From positions 6,862,489 through 6,926,488 of the forward strand of contig CP102274.1 of assembly GCA_025149285.1 (NCBI GenBank): 64,000 bases of DNA, given 5' to 3'. The first letter of the stretch is position 1, and each line of letters starts with the position of its first letter. This DNA is from Hungatella hathewayi (GTDB lineage Bacteria; Bacillota; Clostridia; Lachnospirales; Lachnospiraceae). The notes below the pieces were generated by a model. That model ran no database searches. It worked only from the letters and a program-made list of their open reading frames with translations, and was not told the DNA's origin. Positions 15,838 through 24,395 of this stretch are shown here, piece by piece. The position numbers were made by a program, and so were the translations under genes.

Positions 15838-15876
15838 CAAAAAAGCCGAAAACCTAGTAAAATCAAGGCTTTCGGC
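15838..15876 (-). terminator. Terminator after tRNA-Arg
   Basis: On the minus strand GCCGAAAGCC pairs with GGTTTTCGGC and is followed by TTTTTTG, 8 bases after the tRNA CCA end. Confidence 0.75.
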
Positions 15877-15884
15877 GATGTGTC

Positions 15885-15961
15885 TGGTGTTCCTGAGCGG
15901 ATTCGAACCGCTGGCCTTCCGCTTAGGAGGCGGACGCTCTATCCTGCTGAGCTACAGAAAC
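15885..15961 (-). tRNA. tRNA-Arg (anticodon CCT), CCA encoded
   Basis: 77 bases including an encoded CCA. Acceptor strands GTTTCTG and CAGGAAC pair with one G-U, the D arm is GCTCAGCAGGATAGAGC, the anticodon loop is CTCCTAA (CCT reads AGG), and the T arm contains GGTTCGAATCC. All arms pair, so this copy looks functional. It is the only intact one of three tandem copies and is the likely integration target or reconstituted attachment site of the adjacent element. Confidence 0.92.
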
Positions 15962-16012
15962 ACGTATTAAATTTTGTGGGGCGAATCCCCAAAAAGCGAG
16001 CGCTCTAAGTTC

Positions 16013-16053
16013 TCTTAGGAGGGGGACGCTCTATCCAGCTGAGCTATTGGCGC
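16013..16053 (-). pseudogene. Truncated tRNA-Arg(CCT) remnant
   Basis: The 5' half of a second tRNA-Arg: acceptor strand GCGCCAA, D arm GCTCAGCTGGATAGAGC and anticodon loop CTCCTAA. The anticodon stem no longer pairs well and no matching T arm or 3' acceptor follows. Its sequence differs from the intact tRNA, so it is not a simple duplicate. Confidence 0.75.
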
Positions 16054-16092
16054 GTATATCAAATGAAATTGTAAATAGTGAGGATTGAACAA

Positions 16093-16136
16093 CCGCTTAG
16101 GAGGCGGACGCTCTATCCTGCTGAGCTACAGAAACA
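16093..16136 (-). pseudogene. Truncated duplicate of tRNA-Arg(CCT)
   Basis: 44 bases identical to 15919-15962, covering acceptor 5' strand, D arm and anticodon arm. The identity stops after CCTCCTAAGCGG, where the sequence continues with TTGTTCAATCC, a degenerate T-arm-like piece. It is probably the original tRNA 5' end left outside after integration or a recombination scar. Confidence 0.8.
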
Positions 16137-16252
16137 TCCCCTGTGCTGCGGCCATAACCGCGCACAGGCTGTATATTATTATATTAACAATTATGCGTTT
16201 CGTCAAGTTTTACTTGAAGAATCTTTCACCAAATCCTTCAAAATCCCGTTGT

Positions 16253-17140
16253 CTAATCCGCCGCCTCATCAAATACCACATTGCCCTGCATCCAAATCTG
16301 CCCCTTAAACCGTCTTCCAACCGCCGGCTCTCCGGTCAAATCCTGCTTGGCGATCCCCACATGGAAAACGATGTCGCTGCATTCCAGTTTCAAATCATAA
16401 ACCTCTTCTCCTGTGATCTGGTTCTTCTTTTCTACAATTTCTGTAATCTCACCAATCACTGAGTACTGGTCACATTCCACTCCGCAAGGCATAAAACAGG
16501 AATCAATGATCGAATACAAATCTTCCTTCATCACCCGTCTGGAGATCTGGGAATACATGTCGATATCTTCGATGGTCAGAGTCTCCATGGCATCCTCATC
16601 GCCATTCTTGGCCGCTTCCAAAAGCGTGTTACGCTCTTTCGCCGTAACCTTCGCGTTTTCCCGCTGCTTCTCCGTCTTCTGAATCGGCAGAAGAATCTTG
16701 CCGCTGACCGCCAGTCCGGTTAGATTGGCACGCTTAGTCTCCAGGGAACGCTGGTCCATGATTCTCTCCCTGCACTCGAATGAATTATCGATATAAAATA
16801 TCAGGGAAATACCGACCTTATACTCATCAAGCAGTCCCGCATACGTCTCACGCTCCGTATGGCGCTGAATGGAACAGGACACATCCGATGTCATATCCTC
16901 GCTTCTTAAGTAAGGATAATAGTAGTTCCTGCGAAATACTCCGTCCCGGTCCATCTGACCGAATACGGCGATACCCATTCCTGGCGCAACCTCTTTTCTG
17001 ATCTCACAAAGGTTCGTCTCCTCATCCAGCTGAATCCGCTTCATTCCGGATACATCTTCTGTCATCTGATCTAACAATTTATCGATATCCCGGTCCTTCT
17101 GGTAGAGGCTGAATCCAATAGACCTTAAGAATTTATGCAT
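16253..17140 (-). CDS. DUF3881-family protein
   Basis: 295 residues beginning MHKFLRSIGFSLYQ, which I recognise as the DUF3881 family characteristic of Lachnospiraceae. No signal peptide or membrane helix is present, so it is cytosolic. The middle part (KTEKQRENAKVTAKERNTLLEAAKNGDEDAMETL) is charged and helical; the C-terminal part (YSVIGEITEIVEKKNQ, RRFKGQIWMQG) resembles a small beta-barrel. The function of the family is not established. It marks the chromosomal side of the tRNA junction and supports the lineage assignment. Confidence 0.75.
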   Translation of the reverse strand: MHKFLRSIGFSLYQKDRDIDKLLDQMTEDVSGMKRIQLDEETNLCEIRKEVAPGMGIAVFGQMDRDGVFRRNYYYPYLRSEDMTSDVSCSIQRHTERETYAGLLDEYKVGISLIFYIDNSFECRERIMDQRSLETKRANLTGLAVSGKILLPIQKTEKQRENAKVTAKERNTLLEAAKNGDEDAMETLTIEDIDMYSQISRRVMKEDLYSIIDSCFMPCGVECDQYSVIGEITEIVEKKNQITGEEVYDLKLECSDIVFHVGIAKQDLTGEPAVGRRFKGQIWMQGNVVFDEAAD

Positions 17141-17228
17141 AATGTCGTCACCTGCCTTTACTTATCTGAATTTTACTGCTTTCCTGTTCTTCTATCTCTA
17201 TTTTCTCATATTTCAGGAAAGAAAACAA

Positions 17229-17252
17229 TGAGGCGAAGAAAACTCCGCCTCA
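17229..17252 (-). terminator. Hairpin downstream of the GH3 gene
   Basis: TGAGGCG and CGCCTCA form a 7-bp stem with a 10-base loop, followed on the minus strand by a T-rich stretch (CATTGTTTTC). It is a plausible terminator of the GH3 operon; the U-run is weak. Confidence 0.45.
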
Positions 17253-17364
17253 AGTCTTATCGCTTATTATATACTATAATATGAGATAATGCCAGTAAAA
17301 TTTTATAAAATTATTATGATTTTATCCCCATTTGCTGCTGTTCATACTCTGCCCGAGGCTCCCA

Positions 17365-19131
17365 TTATAACCGGGTATCAAACAGGCCGCAGAAACTGTC
17401 TATGGGATCCGTCCCCGGAAATGCCTCCGGTCCTTTCATCAGCGCGTCCACGAGTGCACCCAGTGTATCATTGCGGGCATCATACGTATTGATGTAAGTC
17501 CTTGCCTGAGGAATGTCTGCCAGCATGGTTGGCTGACCGCAGCCTACCACTACGACCGGCAGTTCAAACACATACCATGGAATCTCCCCACCGCCTTTTG
17601 ACATGCCAAACACCGGCCTGCCGCTTGGAACATCACAGAGGGTGATAACCAGGTCCATATCCTTTATAAAGTCCTTTACTGCATTCTTTCCCGCAAAATA
17701 TAAATCCAGACTCGGTTTTTCTCCCTGTTCCATCTGCTTTTTCATCTTGTCCATGGGACTTTCATAGATAAATGCGTCAAATCCTCTGTCACACAGCTTC
17801 TGTTTCAGAAGTTCAGCCGGATTTTCTTTCGATCCGCCCATCAGCTTCATCAATTCCCCCATAGCACCTCCGCTGCCCTTTACATGAACAATCATAATTC
17901 TCTGATAGCGTTCAGGCGTAATCGGCAGTACCTCCCTGTCTTTATATTTTACCAATGTCAGACAGTCCCGGCTGATGGATTTTGCAGTTTCCTTATATTC
18001 CTCTTTTCCCAGTACTTTTTCGAGAAATTCCGGTGTCGGCACCAATTCCTCCGGTTTCCTTTTATTCAGTCCGAGATGCGCTTTCAGACCGAGTATCCGG
18101 GTGAGTGCTTCCGTCATCCGTTCTTCCCTGATTGTGCCATTTCTGTAAGCTTCCAGCATCACTGAAAAATCTTCATCCGGATCGTTAAAGAACAGGAACA
18201 TATCACATCCGGCATTGATGGCTCTGGGAAGCATCTCGCTCCTCTTCATCCGGTTCGTCATGGCAACCATGTGGGAAGCATCCGTAACTACCACTCCGTT
18301 AAATCCCATCCGGTCACGAAGAAGTCCTGTCATAATTTCCGGACTTAAGGTGGCCGGCATTATATCTTCGTCCTTTAAATCCGGATTGATCAGCTTTGCA
18401 TACTCAGGAAGCATGATATGGCCTCCCATAACTGCTTCCAGACCGTTGTCAAACATGGTTTTGTACACCATTCCATAGGTGGCATCCCATGTTGCGGGAT
18501 CAAACGTATTGACATTGTTGGCTATATGGGCATCTCTGAAGTCCAGACCGTTGCCGGGAAAATGCTTAGCCGTACAGGCAAATCCCGGCGTCGAATGGGC
18601 GCCCTCCATATAAGCGGCGCTCATCTTTGCCACAAGCTCAGGATCGCTGCCGAAGCTGCGGGTGATGATCTCCGTATTCTCCCAGTTATAAGGAATATCG
18701 CAGATCGGCGCAAACGCCATATTGCAGCCGATCGCGGCCGCCTCTTCGCTGGACATCTTCCCGAGAGCACGGGCATAATCCTCATTGCCTGTCGCCCCGA
18801 TTTTAATTTCAGAGGCAATTGGAGTTCCGTCAGCACAGGCCCCGTCTCCGCCCCCTTCCGTATTGCAGGCAATCAATACCGGAATTCTGGCATATTTCTG
18901 TAAAATTCTGTTCTGCTCCTGTATATCCTTTCCCGGCGCCGAATTATACCGGCATCCGCCCAGGTGATAGGTTTCCATTAACCCTTTTAAATACGCCTCA
19001 TCACGGGACTGAGTCAGCTGAAAGAAAAGCTGTCCCACCTTCTCTTCCTCCGTCATGCCGGCAATGGTATCTTGAACCCACTTACAGTCTTCATCGGAAA
19101 GATAGTATGGATTCTTTTTTAAATCTGTCAT
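17365..19131 (-). CDS. Glycoside hydrolase family 3 protein
   Basis: 588 residues. The N-terminal GH3 TIM-barrel has the KHFPGNG motif at about 189 and the nucleophile region VVTDASHM with Asp284. A C-terminal GH3_C-like domain (about 385-575, LTLVKYKDREVLPITPE, VVVVGCGQPTMLADIPQ) follows. GH3 enzymes remove terminal sugars, often beta-glucose or beta-N-acetylglucosamine; the lack of a KH-x-D-x-H dyad leaves NagZ-type activity uncertain. There is no signal peptide, so it acts in the cytosol on imported sugars. It is the last gene of the GPH symporter-HAD-GH3 operon. Confidence 0.85.
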   Translation of the reverse strand: MTDLKKNPYYLSDEDCKWVQDTIAGMTEEEKVGQLFFQLTQSRDEAYLKGLMETYHLGGCRYNSAPGKDIQEQNRILQKYARIPVLIACNTEGGGDGACADGTPIASEIKIGATGNEDYARALGKMSSEEAAAIGCNMAFAPICDIPYNWENTEIITRSFGSDPELVAKMSAAYMEGAHSTPGFACTAKHFPGNGLDFRDAHIANNVNTFDPATWDATYGMVYKTMFDNGLEAVMGGHIMLPEYAKLINPDLKDEDIMPATLSPEIMTGLLRDRMGFNGVVVTDASHMVAMTNRMKRSEMLPRAINAGCDMFLFFNDPDEDFSVMLEAYRNGTIREERMTEALTRILGLKAHLGLNKRKPEELVPTPEFLEKVLGKEEYKETAKSISRDCLTLVKYKDREVLPITPERYQRIMIVHVKGSGGAMGELMKLMGGSKENPAELLKQKLCDRGFDAFIYESPMDKMKKQMEQGEKPSLDLYFAGKNAVKDFIKDMDLVITLCDVPSGRPVFGMSKGGGEIPWYVFELPVVVVGCGQPTMLADIPQARTYINTYDARNDTLGALVDALMKGPEAFPGTDPIDSFCGLFDTRL

Positions 19132-19184
19132 AAGCAGTCTCCTGTCAATATATTTGTACGATTTTTGGTTACTCTTCTGTAAAA

Positions 19185-20030
19185 TTACCTCTGCAGGTTG
19201 CGGACAAACTCCTCTGTTTTATTCTTCTGGTAGGTTCCTTCATAGGTACCCTCGATCAGCCTCGGAACTGCCTGTTCTTTAAACTCTTTCCAGGATTCCG
19301 TTTCGTGGCGGACCAGGATGGGATAATATAACACGCCGTTTTCCAGCGCTGCTTTCTGGTCTCCCGGTGCATCGCCCGTCATCAGCACGTTATCCCTGTC
19401 ATAGCCCTTTAAAAGAAGCTGACCAATGCAGTATGCCTTACTTCCTGCCTCCTGTGCCAGTACCAGATCAACATGCTCCAGCAGGCCATGGACGTCCCAT
19501 TCCTCCAGTACCGCCTCCATATTTGCAGAGGAAACAATTGCGATATCCGCAAACCGGTGCGCGAAGGCCAGGCCCTCCCCGACTCCCTGAAACGGCTGTT
19601 TCTCCTGCTCCTCCAGCAGCCCGATCTTTAAATTCACGGCGGCCGACCAGTGAAGAGCCTTTTTCAAAACAGCACTATGATTTTTTTCTATCTCCGCTTC
19701 CAGGGCTGCCTGGGAAAGTTCCGGAGAATGTTCCACCCATTGCGCCAGTTGCTCAAGCCCTTCTATGGGCGTATAGCACTGATGGATTTCCTGAAGTGCT
19801 TTTAAAAGTCCGCAGAAACGGTTGATTCCCCTGGTCATCGAATAGAGATTGATGTCATTCCATCTGTCAAGAATTGTTTTTTCCCAGTTCTGGAGCCCCC
19901 ATTCTTCCACAAGACAGGGACCGAAGCACCTGATATGCTTGATATTCATGGTATCCATGGCACAGCCGTCAGAATCCACGCAGATAAGATAATCCCTGCT
20001 CTTTTTAAAACCGTCGAATATAGACTCCAT
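19185..20030 (-). CDS. HAD-family hydrolase
   Basis: 281 residues with HAD motif I as CVDSDGCAMDT (nucleophile and acid Asp), motif II Ser in IVSSANMEAV, and motif IV as MTGDAPGDQKAALENG. A large helical cap lies between motifs I and II (about 30-150). This is a probable sugar-phosphate phosphatase; the substrate is not readable. It starts behind AGGAGG only 12 bases after the symporter stop, so it is translated from the same operon as the GPH transporter and GH3 enzyme. Confidence 0.8.
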   Translation of the reverse strand: MESIFDGFKKSRDYLICVDSDGCAMDTMNIKHIRCFGPCLVEEWGLQNWEKTILDRWNDINLYSMTRGINRFCGLLKALQEIHQCYTPIEGLEQLAQWVEHSPELSQAALEAEIEKNHSAVLKKALHWSAAVNLKIGLLEEQEKQPFQGVGEGLAFAHRFADIAIVSSANMEAVLEEWDVHGLLEHVDLVLAQEAGSKAYCIGQLLLKGYDRDNVLMTGDAPGDQKAALENGVLYYPILVRHETESWKEFKEQAVPRLIEGTYEGTYQKNKTEEFVRNLQR

Positions 20031-20042
20031 ATATGCCTCCTT

Positions 20043-21434
20043 TTATGCGTTTTTACTTCGGCGCAGCGCCAATTCCGCCGTATTTTCCTCTACTTTCTTT
20101 TTGTTAAGAGGGTAGATAAAAATCAGTACAAGGGCAACTGCAATCAATCCTATAATAGGTACGATGCAGGACATGCGGAAGATTCCAGCCGTAACCTCCG
20201 CATCGAAAGCCGTAGCCTGCGTATATCCAACCAGGCTCAAAAGACCGCCCGTCAAGCCGGAGGCAAAAGCCTGGCCGAGCTTACGTGCAAAGGAATAGAG
20301 TGAGTAAATCGTTCCATCTTCACGAACTCCTTTTTTGACCTCTGCATCATCAATGACGTCTGTAATCATTGCCCAGATCACGGTGTTAAAGAATCCCAAA
20401 CCAACCATAGCCAGCGTATAGAAAGCTACATAAACATACGGATTCTGCGGCTTTACAATAAGACAGACGACGAAGGAAGCCGCGCCGGCAAGGCAGGATA
20501 CGATCGATAACTCTTTTTTGCCGAATTTTTGTGCCAGTTTTACAGCAAACGGTGCACAGATAATCAGCACTCCCAGACTGCCGGCCATGCTGGATGCTGA
20601 CTGAGCGCCTGCAGAACCGTAATAATTAGGAAATACGTAAGATGACATCCCCTGCATCCCCAGCTGAGCCAGAAGCAAAAGAATCGCCGCTGCAATGATT
20701 CCCATCAGCGCACGGTTTGATAATAAACTTTTTAACAGTTTTCCGATATCCAGTTTTTCACTGTTGGCTTCCACCGGTACGCGTTCTGTAACAAGTTTAA
20801 AACAAAGCAGATAGCAAATAATTGCGAAGACTGCAAAGACACCTGCAATCATTGTCATTTTGGAACCGGATAAAATGGTCTTTCCGTCTACCACCTCATA
20901 TGCAAGCAGAGGCGTTCCCACTCCGATTACAAGGGAGGCAAGTGTCGCTCCAATTGTACGCCATACGGACAGCTGCGCCCTGTCTTTCGGCTCTGCAGAA
21001 ATCGCAGATGCCATGGAACCATAAGGTATGTTGATGGATGTATAGAAGATGGAACCCCATAAAAGATAGGTGACAACCATCCATACAATCTTAAATCCAT
21101 ACGACATTCCTGAAAGTCCGGACTGATAGATTAAAAATGAGGCAATAGCCACCGGACCGCACATCCGTTTAATCCAGGGCTTGAATTTACCGTCTTTCGT
21201 CGGTTTGGACCGGTCTACAATCTGTCCCATCGTCACATCAGTAACTGCATCAACAAAGCGTGCCGCCATCATCAGCGTTCCCACAACGCCTGCTGCTATT
21301 CCCATGACATCGGTATAAAACTTTAACATGAACATGGAAGACAGTATAAAGGTAAAGTCATTACCAAAATCACCAAATGCATAGCCGATTTTATCGCTCA
21401 TTCCAAATGGTCTGACTGTTTTTTCCTTACTCAT
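20043..21434 (-). CDS. GPH-family sugar:cation symporter (MelB-like)
   Basis: 463 residues with about twelve membrane helices. It opens with MSDKIGYAFGDFGNDFTFIL, the classic GPH/MelB start, whose Asp residues coordinate the coupling cation, and has DRSKPTKDGKFKPW in the loop after helix 2. It imports an oligosaccharide or glycoside with sodium or proton. The gene heads an operon with a HAD phosphatase and a cytosolic GH3 hydrolase, consistent with import then hydrolysis. It is divergent from an AraC activator that probably controls it. AAGGAGGT precedes the ATG. Confidence 0.88.
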   Translation of the reverse strand: MSKEKTVRPFGMSDKIGYAFGDFGNDFTFILSSMFMLKFYTDVMGIAAGVVGTLMMAARFVDAVTDVTMGQIVDRSKPTKDGKFKPWIKRMCGPVAIASFLIYQSGLSGMSYGFKIVWMVVTYLLWGSIFYTSINIPYGSMASAISAEPKDRAQLSVWRTIGATLASLVIGVGTPLLAYEVVDGKTILSGSKMTMIAGVFAVFAIICYLLCFKLVTERVPVEANSEKLDIGKLLKSLLSNRALMGIIAAAILLLLAQLGMQGMSSYVFPNYYGSAGAQSASSMAGSLGVLIICAPFAVKLAQKFGKKELSIVSCLAGAASFVVCLIVKPQNPYVYVAFYTLAMVGLGFFNTVIWAMITDVIDDAEVKKGVREDGTIYSLYSFARKLGQAFASGLTGGLLSLVGYTQATAFDAEVTAGIFRMSCIVPIIGLIAVALVLIFIYPLNKKKVEENTAELALRRSKNA

Positions 21435-21509
21435 AAGATACCTCCTTAATATTGGTCTTTTCTCTTCGTTTCTTATAGTAACTTAACATTAGAACAGCCC
21501 GAACCGTGA

Positions 21510-21577
21510 GTACAATTTTATCTTTTTTCGCATATTTTTTAGATACACTTGAAATAAACGTAAAATTGTACGATAAT
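21510..21577. promoter_or_regulatory. Divergent promoter region with 11-bp inverted repeat
   Basis: GTACAATTTTA at 21510-21520 and TAAAATTGTAC at 21561-21571 are perfect inverted half-sites 51 bp apart, centre to centre. For the AraC gene TTGAAA (21549-21554), 17 bases, then GATAAT (21572-21577) forms a promoter that overlaps the right half-site. The sites are likely bound by the AraC-type protein. Confidence 0.55.
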
Positions 21578-21615
21578 ATAGTAAAATCATCTGAATAAAA
21601 AAGGAGGACGATATC

Positions 21616-22851
21616 ATGCATTATGACAGTGTCCTTATGTATGTCAGGAAAGTTTTGGAGAACAGGGGCATCCCTTCCTTCCTGTTCCGGGAACCTTTTG
21701 AAGATATAGAATCTCTCGATATGGGACTGAGAGAAAGCTTAATGGAGGATTTTGACAAAAACAAATCATTTAAAAAGCTTACAGAATGCTGCAAGGAACA
21801 TACTCTTTATTATTTTACAGACAATTACTACTGCACTTATGTCTGTATGTGGCTTCCCGCTTCAGATACTGCGGAGTTTTTTATTACAGGGCCATTCACA
21901 TATGTTGAAATTAACAAAATGAATTATTATAAGCTACTGTCAAATTTGGAGGTACCGGCTGCGCTTCTTCCCATTCTGAAAACATATTATTATAATATTG
22001 CATTCGTCAGTTCAGAATCTCAGTTTAATAATCTTATGGAAACACTGGCTGAGATAATCTGGCAGGGTGTGGACCAATATACGGTTGCGGAAATTAAGGG
22101 GAATATATGGAACGCCCCCGATGATAACCACTACCTCACTTCACTTCCTGAAACAATTTATTTGTCACCGGTTAATACCATCTCCCTGGAAAAACGTTAT
22201 GAAGCTGAAAATCAATTGATGCAGGCAGTCAGCCAGGATAATCAGGAGCTGCTTAATCAGGCGCTGGCTTCCTTTGAAAACCGAAGACTGATCCCCCGTC
22301 TTGCCGATTCTCTCAGGGATTACAAGAATTATATGGTTATTTACAATACTATTTTACGTAAAGCGGCCGAACAGGGATATGTACACCCGGTTTATCTCGA
22401 TGAGATTTCATCCAAATACGCTAAAAAGATAGAAAATCTGACCACACCGCAGGATACGTCTCTGATGAAGGAAATGGCGCGTAAATACTGCCTTCTTGTC
22501 CGGAATTATTCCGTGCGCGGATACTCTCCCGTAATCCAGAAAGTGATTAACCAGATCAATTTAAACTTAACCAGTGATTTAGGACTGAAAGATCTTTCAG
22601 AAATGTTCCATATCAGTGCAAATTATTTATCTTCTTTATTTAAAAAAGAAATGGGAATTACCCTGACCGACTATGTAAACAAAAGAAGGGTAGAACAGGC
22701 TGTCTTTTATTTGAACACCACAGATATGCAGATACAGACGATCGCGTCTTACTGCGGCATTCAGGACATCAACTATTTTACGAGGATCTTTAAAAAATTC
22801 ATCGGGATGACACCGTCAAAATTCAGGGAGCAGATTTCCAGACATCACTAA
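21616..22851 (+). CDS. AraC-family transcriptional regulator
   Basis: 411 residues. The C-terminal double helix-turn-helix covers about 310-408 (LKDLSEMFHISANYLSSLFKKE, then IQTIASYCGIQDINYFTRIFKKFIGMTPSKFRE). The N-terminal about 300 residues are a sensor region with no transmembrane segment and no recognised cupin motif. GGAGG precedes the ATG. The gene is divergent from the GPH-HAD-GH3 operon with a shared inverted repeat between them, so it probably activates that operon in response to the imported sugar. Confidence 0.88.
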   Translation: MHYDSVLMYVRKVLENRGIPSFLFREPFEDIESLDMGLRESLMEDFDKNKSFKKLTECCKEHTLYYFTDNYYCTYVCMWLPASDTAEFFITGPFTYVEINKMNYYKLLSNLEVPAALLPILKTYYYNIAFVSSESQFNNLMETLAEIIWQGVDQYTVAEIKGNIWNAPDDNHYLTSLPETIYLSPVNTISLEKRYEAENQLMQAVSQDNQELLNQALASFENRRLIPRLADSLRDYKNYMVIYNTILRKAAEQGYVHPVYLDEISSKYAKKIENLTTPQDTSLMKEMARKYCLLVRNYSVRGYSPVIQKVINQINLNLTSDLGLKDLSEMFHISANYLSSLFKKEMGITLTDYVNKRRVEQAVFYLNTTDMQIQTIASYCGIQDINYFTRIFKKFIGMTPSKFREQISRHH

Positions 22852-22921
22852 TTCTTTACTGACAGATGGATATCTGTTTGTTTATACCGCCTGTAAAAAA
22901 TGAAAGGAAGGTTAATAAAAA

Positions 22922-22957
22922 ATGGACAGAGATAAGCCTTTCATTATCCCTGTCCAT
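22922..22957. terminator. Bidirectional terminator
   Basis: ATGGACAG-A-GATAA pairs with TTATC-C-CTGTCCAT around GCCTTTCA, between the convergent AraC and DUF4038 genes; A/T runs flank it on the left side. Confidence 0.7.
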
Positions 22958-22992
22958 AAGGAACACTTGTCAATGCCCCTGTTATTCTATTA

Positions 22993-24345
22993 TTATTCCT
23001 TGCAGGCAATGATAAGATAATCATGATTGTAGCGCAATTGCCTAAATGAAGTCACATGATTTTTCAGATAGAATATGGGATTCAAAGCCCAGCGCGTCTC
23101 CAGATCAACTGCATACACTTGATATCCTGTCAAATCAATATTAAGATTCACCGGCCAGGAAAATGGCAGATATATAACCAGTTTGCTTTGATCATCATTA
23201 GCCGCGCATCCTATCTCTCCGCACGGGTTATCCTGTATCATACCGGCAGCCGGTTTTAAATCATAAAGCCCTATCGTATCAGCCATCATCTTTGCAAATC
23301 CCATATCATACGCACCCGGCAAACGCAGATCATCCCGCCAGTCATTTACAAGTCCGATATCTGCTCTTTCGCTGCAGAAGTTCTGATTCTGCCTCCATAA
23401 CCATACTCCACCGGCACCGTAGGTAAAACCGGCATTAGCCCCGTTAAGAACTCCCTGCCAGAAAGCTTTTCGTATCTGACGCTCATCAAATCGTCCCTGC
23501 GGGCTGTCAAAATATACATTGGCCTCATAACTGGTTTCACTGTTATATACAGGACGTGTTATGGGGTATAATCGAAGATCCTGTGCCAATGTGCGGTTAA
23601 GTTCTGGATCAGAATACGTATGACCCGGCTGATACATATAAAAATCCAGTTCCTCTGCCTCCTGCAGACACTGAGGCAATTCGACTTTTGGTGCAATATG
23701 AAGAGTCGTAAGGCAATCCGGTGCTAGCCTTTTTGTAATCTGCAAAGCTCTGTGATAGAATGCCACTGTCTCCGGATTTGCTTTTCTTTGATCTTCCACA
23801 GTATTATATTTTACATCATCTTCTGCAAGATTTACATCACCACTCACCAGGAATACCGGGTTGTAGCCCCGCAGTCTTGGAACTGCATACTGTAAAAAGC
23901 GCTCCATTTCCAATATAGTCATTGGCTGATAATATGGTTTATCTTCCACATTTGTGCGTCCTGCATCCCTGATTCCCTGCCAGGTGCCCGGCACAAAATT
24001 TCCCCATAGCAGAACAATCATGGGCAGCATACTTCTATTTTTCATTTCGTCAAGATATTGGCATACATGATCAAAGTACTCAGCTTTTATATTGGAATAG
24101 TCATAACTTCCCTCCTGTGTAACAGTAAATGGATGAAGCCACTGCCGGGGCATGCAGGAGTGGCGCTGTGGAAGCAGATTCATCTGTATTGCATTAAAAT
24201 TCTGTTCGTTACGAAAATCAAGATACTCCTGCCATTCTTCAATATCCGGATGAGTAAATGCACTCCAACAGGTGTCTGCCATAAGAAAATATGGTTTACC
24301 TTCATTCATAAAATAATGGCTATCCGGTGATATTGTAAGTTTCAT
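22993..24345 (-). CDS. DUF4038 / apiosidase-like glycoside hydrolase
   Basis: 450 residues. The opening FMNEGKPYFLMADTCWSAFTHPDIEEW and the NAIQMNLLPQRH stretch match the DUF4038/GH140-like TIM-barrel family, whose characterised members cleave apiose linkages of pectin side chains. VFLVSGDVNL and PVYNSETSYE are candidate positions for the catalytic acids. A small C-terminal beta domain lies at about 360-450. No signal peptide is present, so the enzyme acts on imported oligosaccharide. It is the last gene of a seven-gene operon with an ABC importer and transketolase, which fits breakdown of a branched pentose such as apiose. Confidence 0.75.
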   Translation of the reverse strand: MKLTISPDSHYFMNEGKPYFLMADTCWSAFTHPDIEEWQEYLDFRNEQNFNAIQMNLLPQRHSCMPRQWLHPFTVTQEGSYDYSNIKAEYFDHVCQYLDEMKNRSMLPMIVLLWGNFVPGTWQGIRDAGRTNVEDKPYYQPMTILEMERFLQYAVPRLRGYNPVFLVSGDVNLAEDDVKYNTVEDQRKANPETVAFYHRALQITKRLAPDCLTTLHIAPKVELPQCLQEAEELDFYMYQPGHTYSDPELNRTLAQDLRLYPITRPVYNSETSYEANVYFDSPQGRFDERQIRKAFWQGVLNGANAGFTYGAGGVWLWRQNQNFCSERADIGLVNDWRDDLRLPGAYDMGFAKMMADTIGLYDLKPAAGMIQDNPCGEIGCAANDDQSKLVIYLPFSWPVNLNIDLTGYQVYAVDLETRWALNPIFYLKNHVTSFRQLRYNHDYLIIACKE

Positions 24346-24395
24346 ATTCTTCCTATCCTTTCGCTATCATTTATTAACGATCCCATTGTACCGCT

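Noticed and set aside
18418..18903. 161-codon plus-strand frame opposite GH3
   Set aside because: Antisense to GH3 active-site sequence and lacking any initiation signal.
17365..19131. GH3 protein as NagZ
   Set aside because: The KH(F)PG motif and nucleophile Asp are present but the His/Asp dyad that defines NagZ-type enzymes could not be recognised, so only the family is called.
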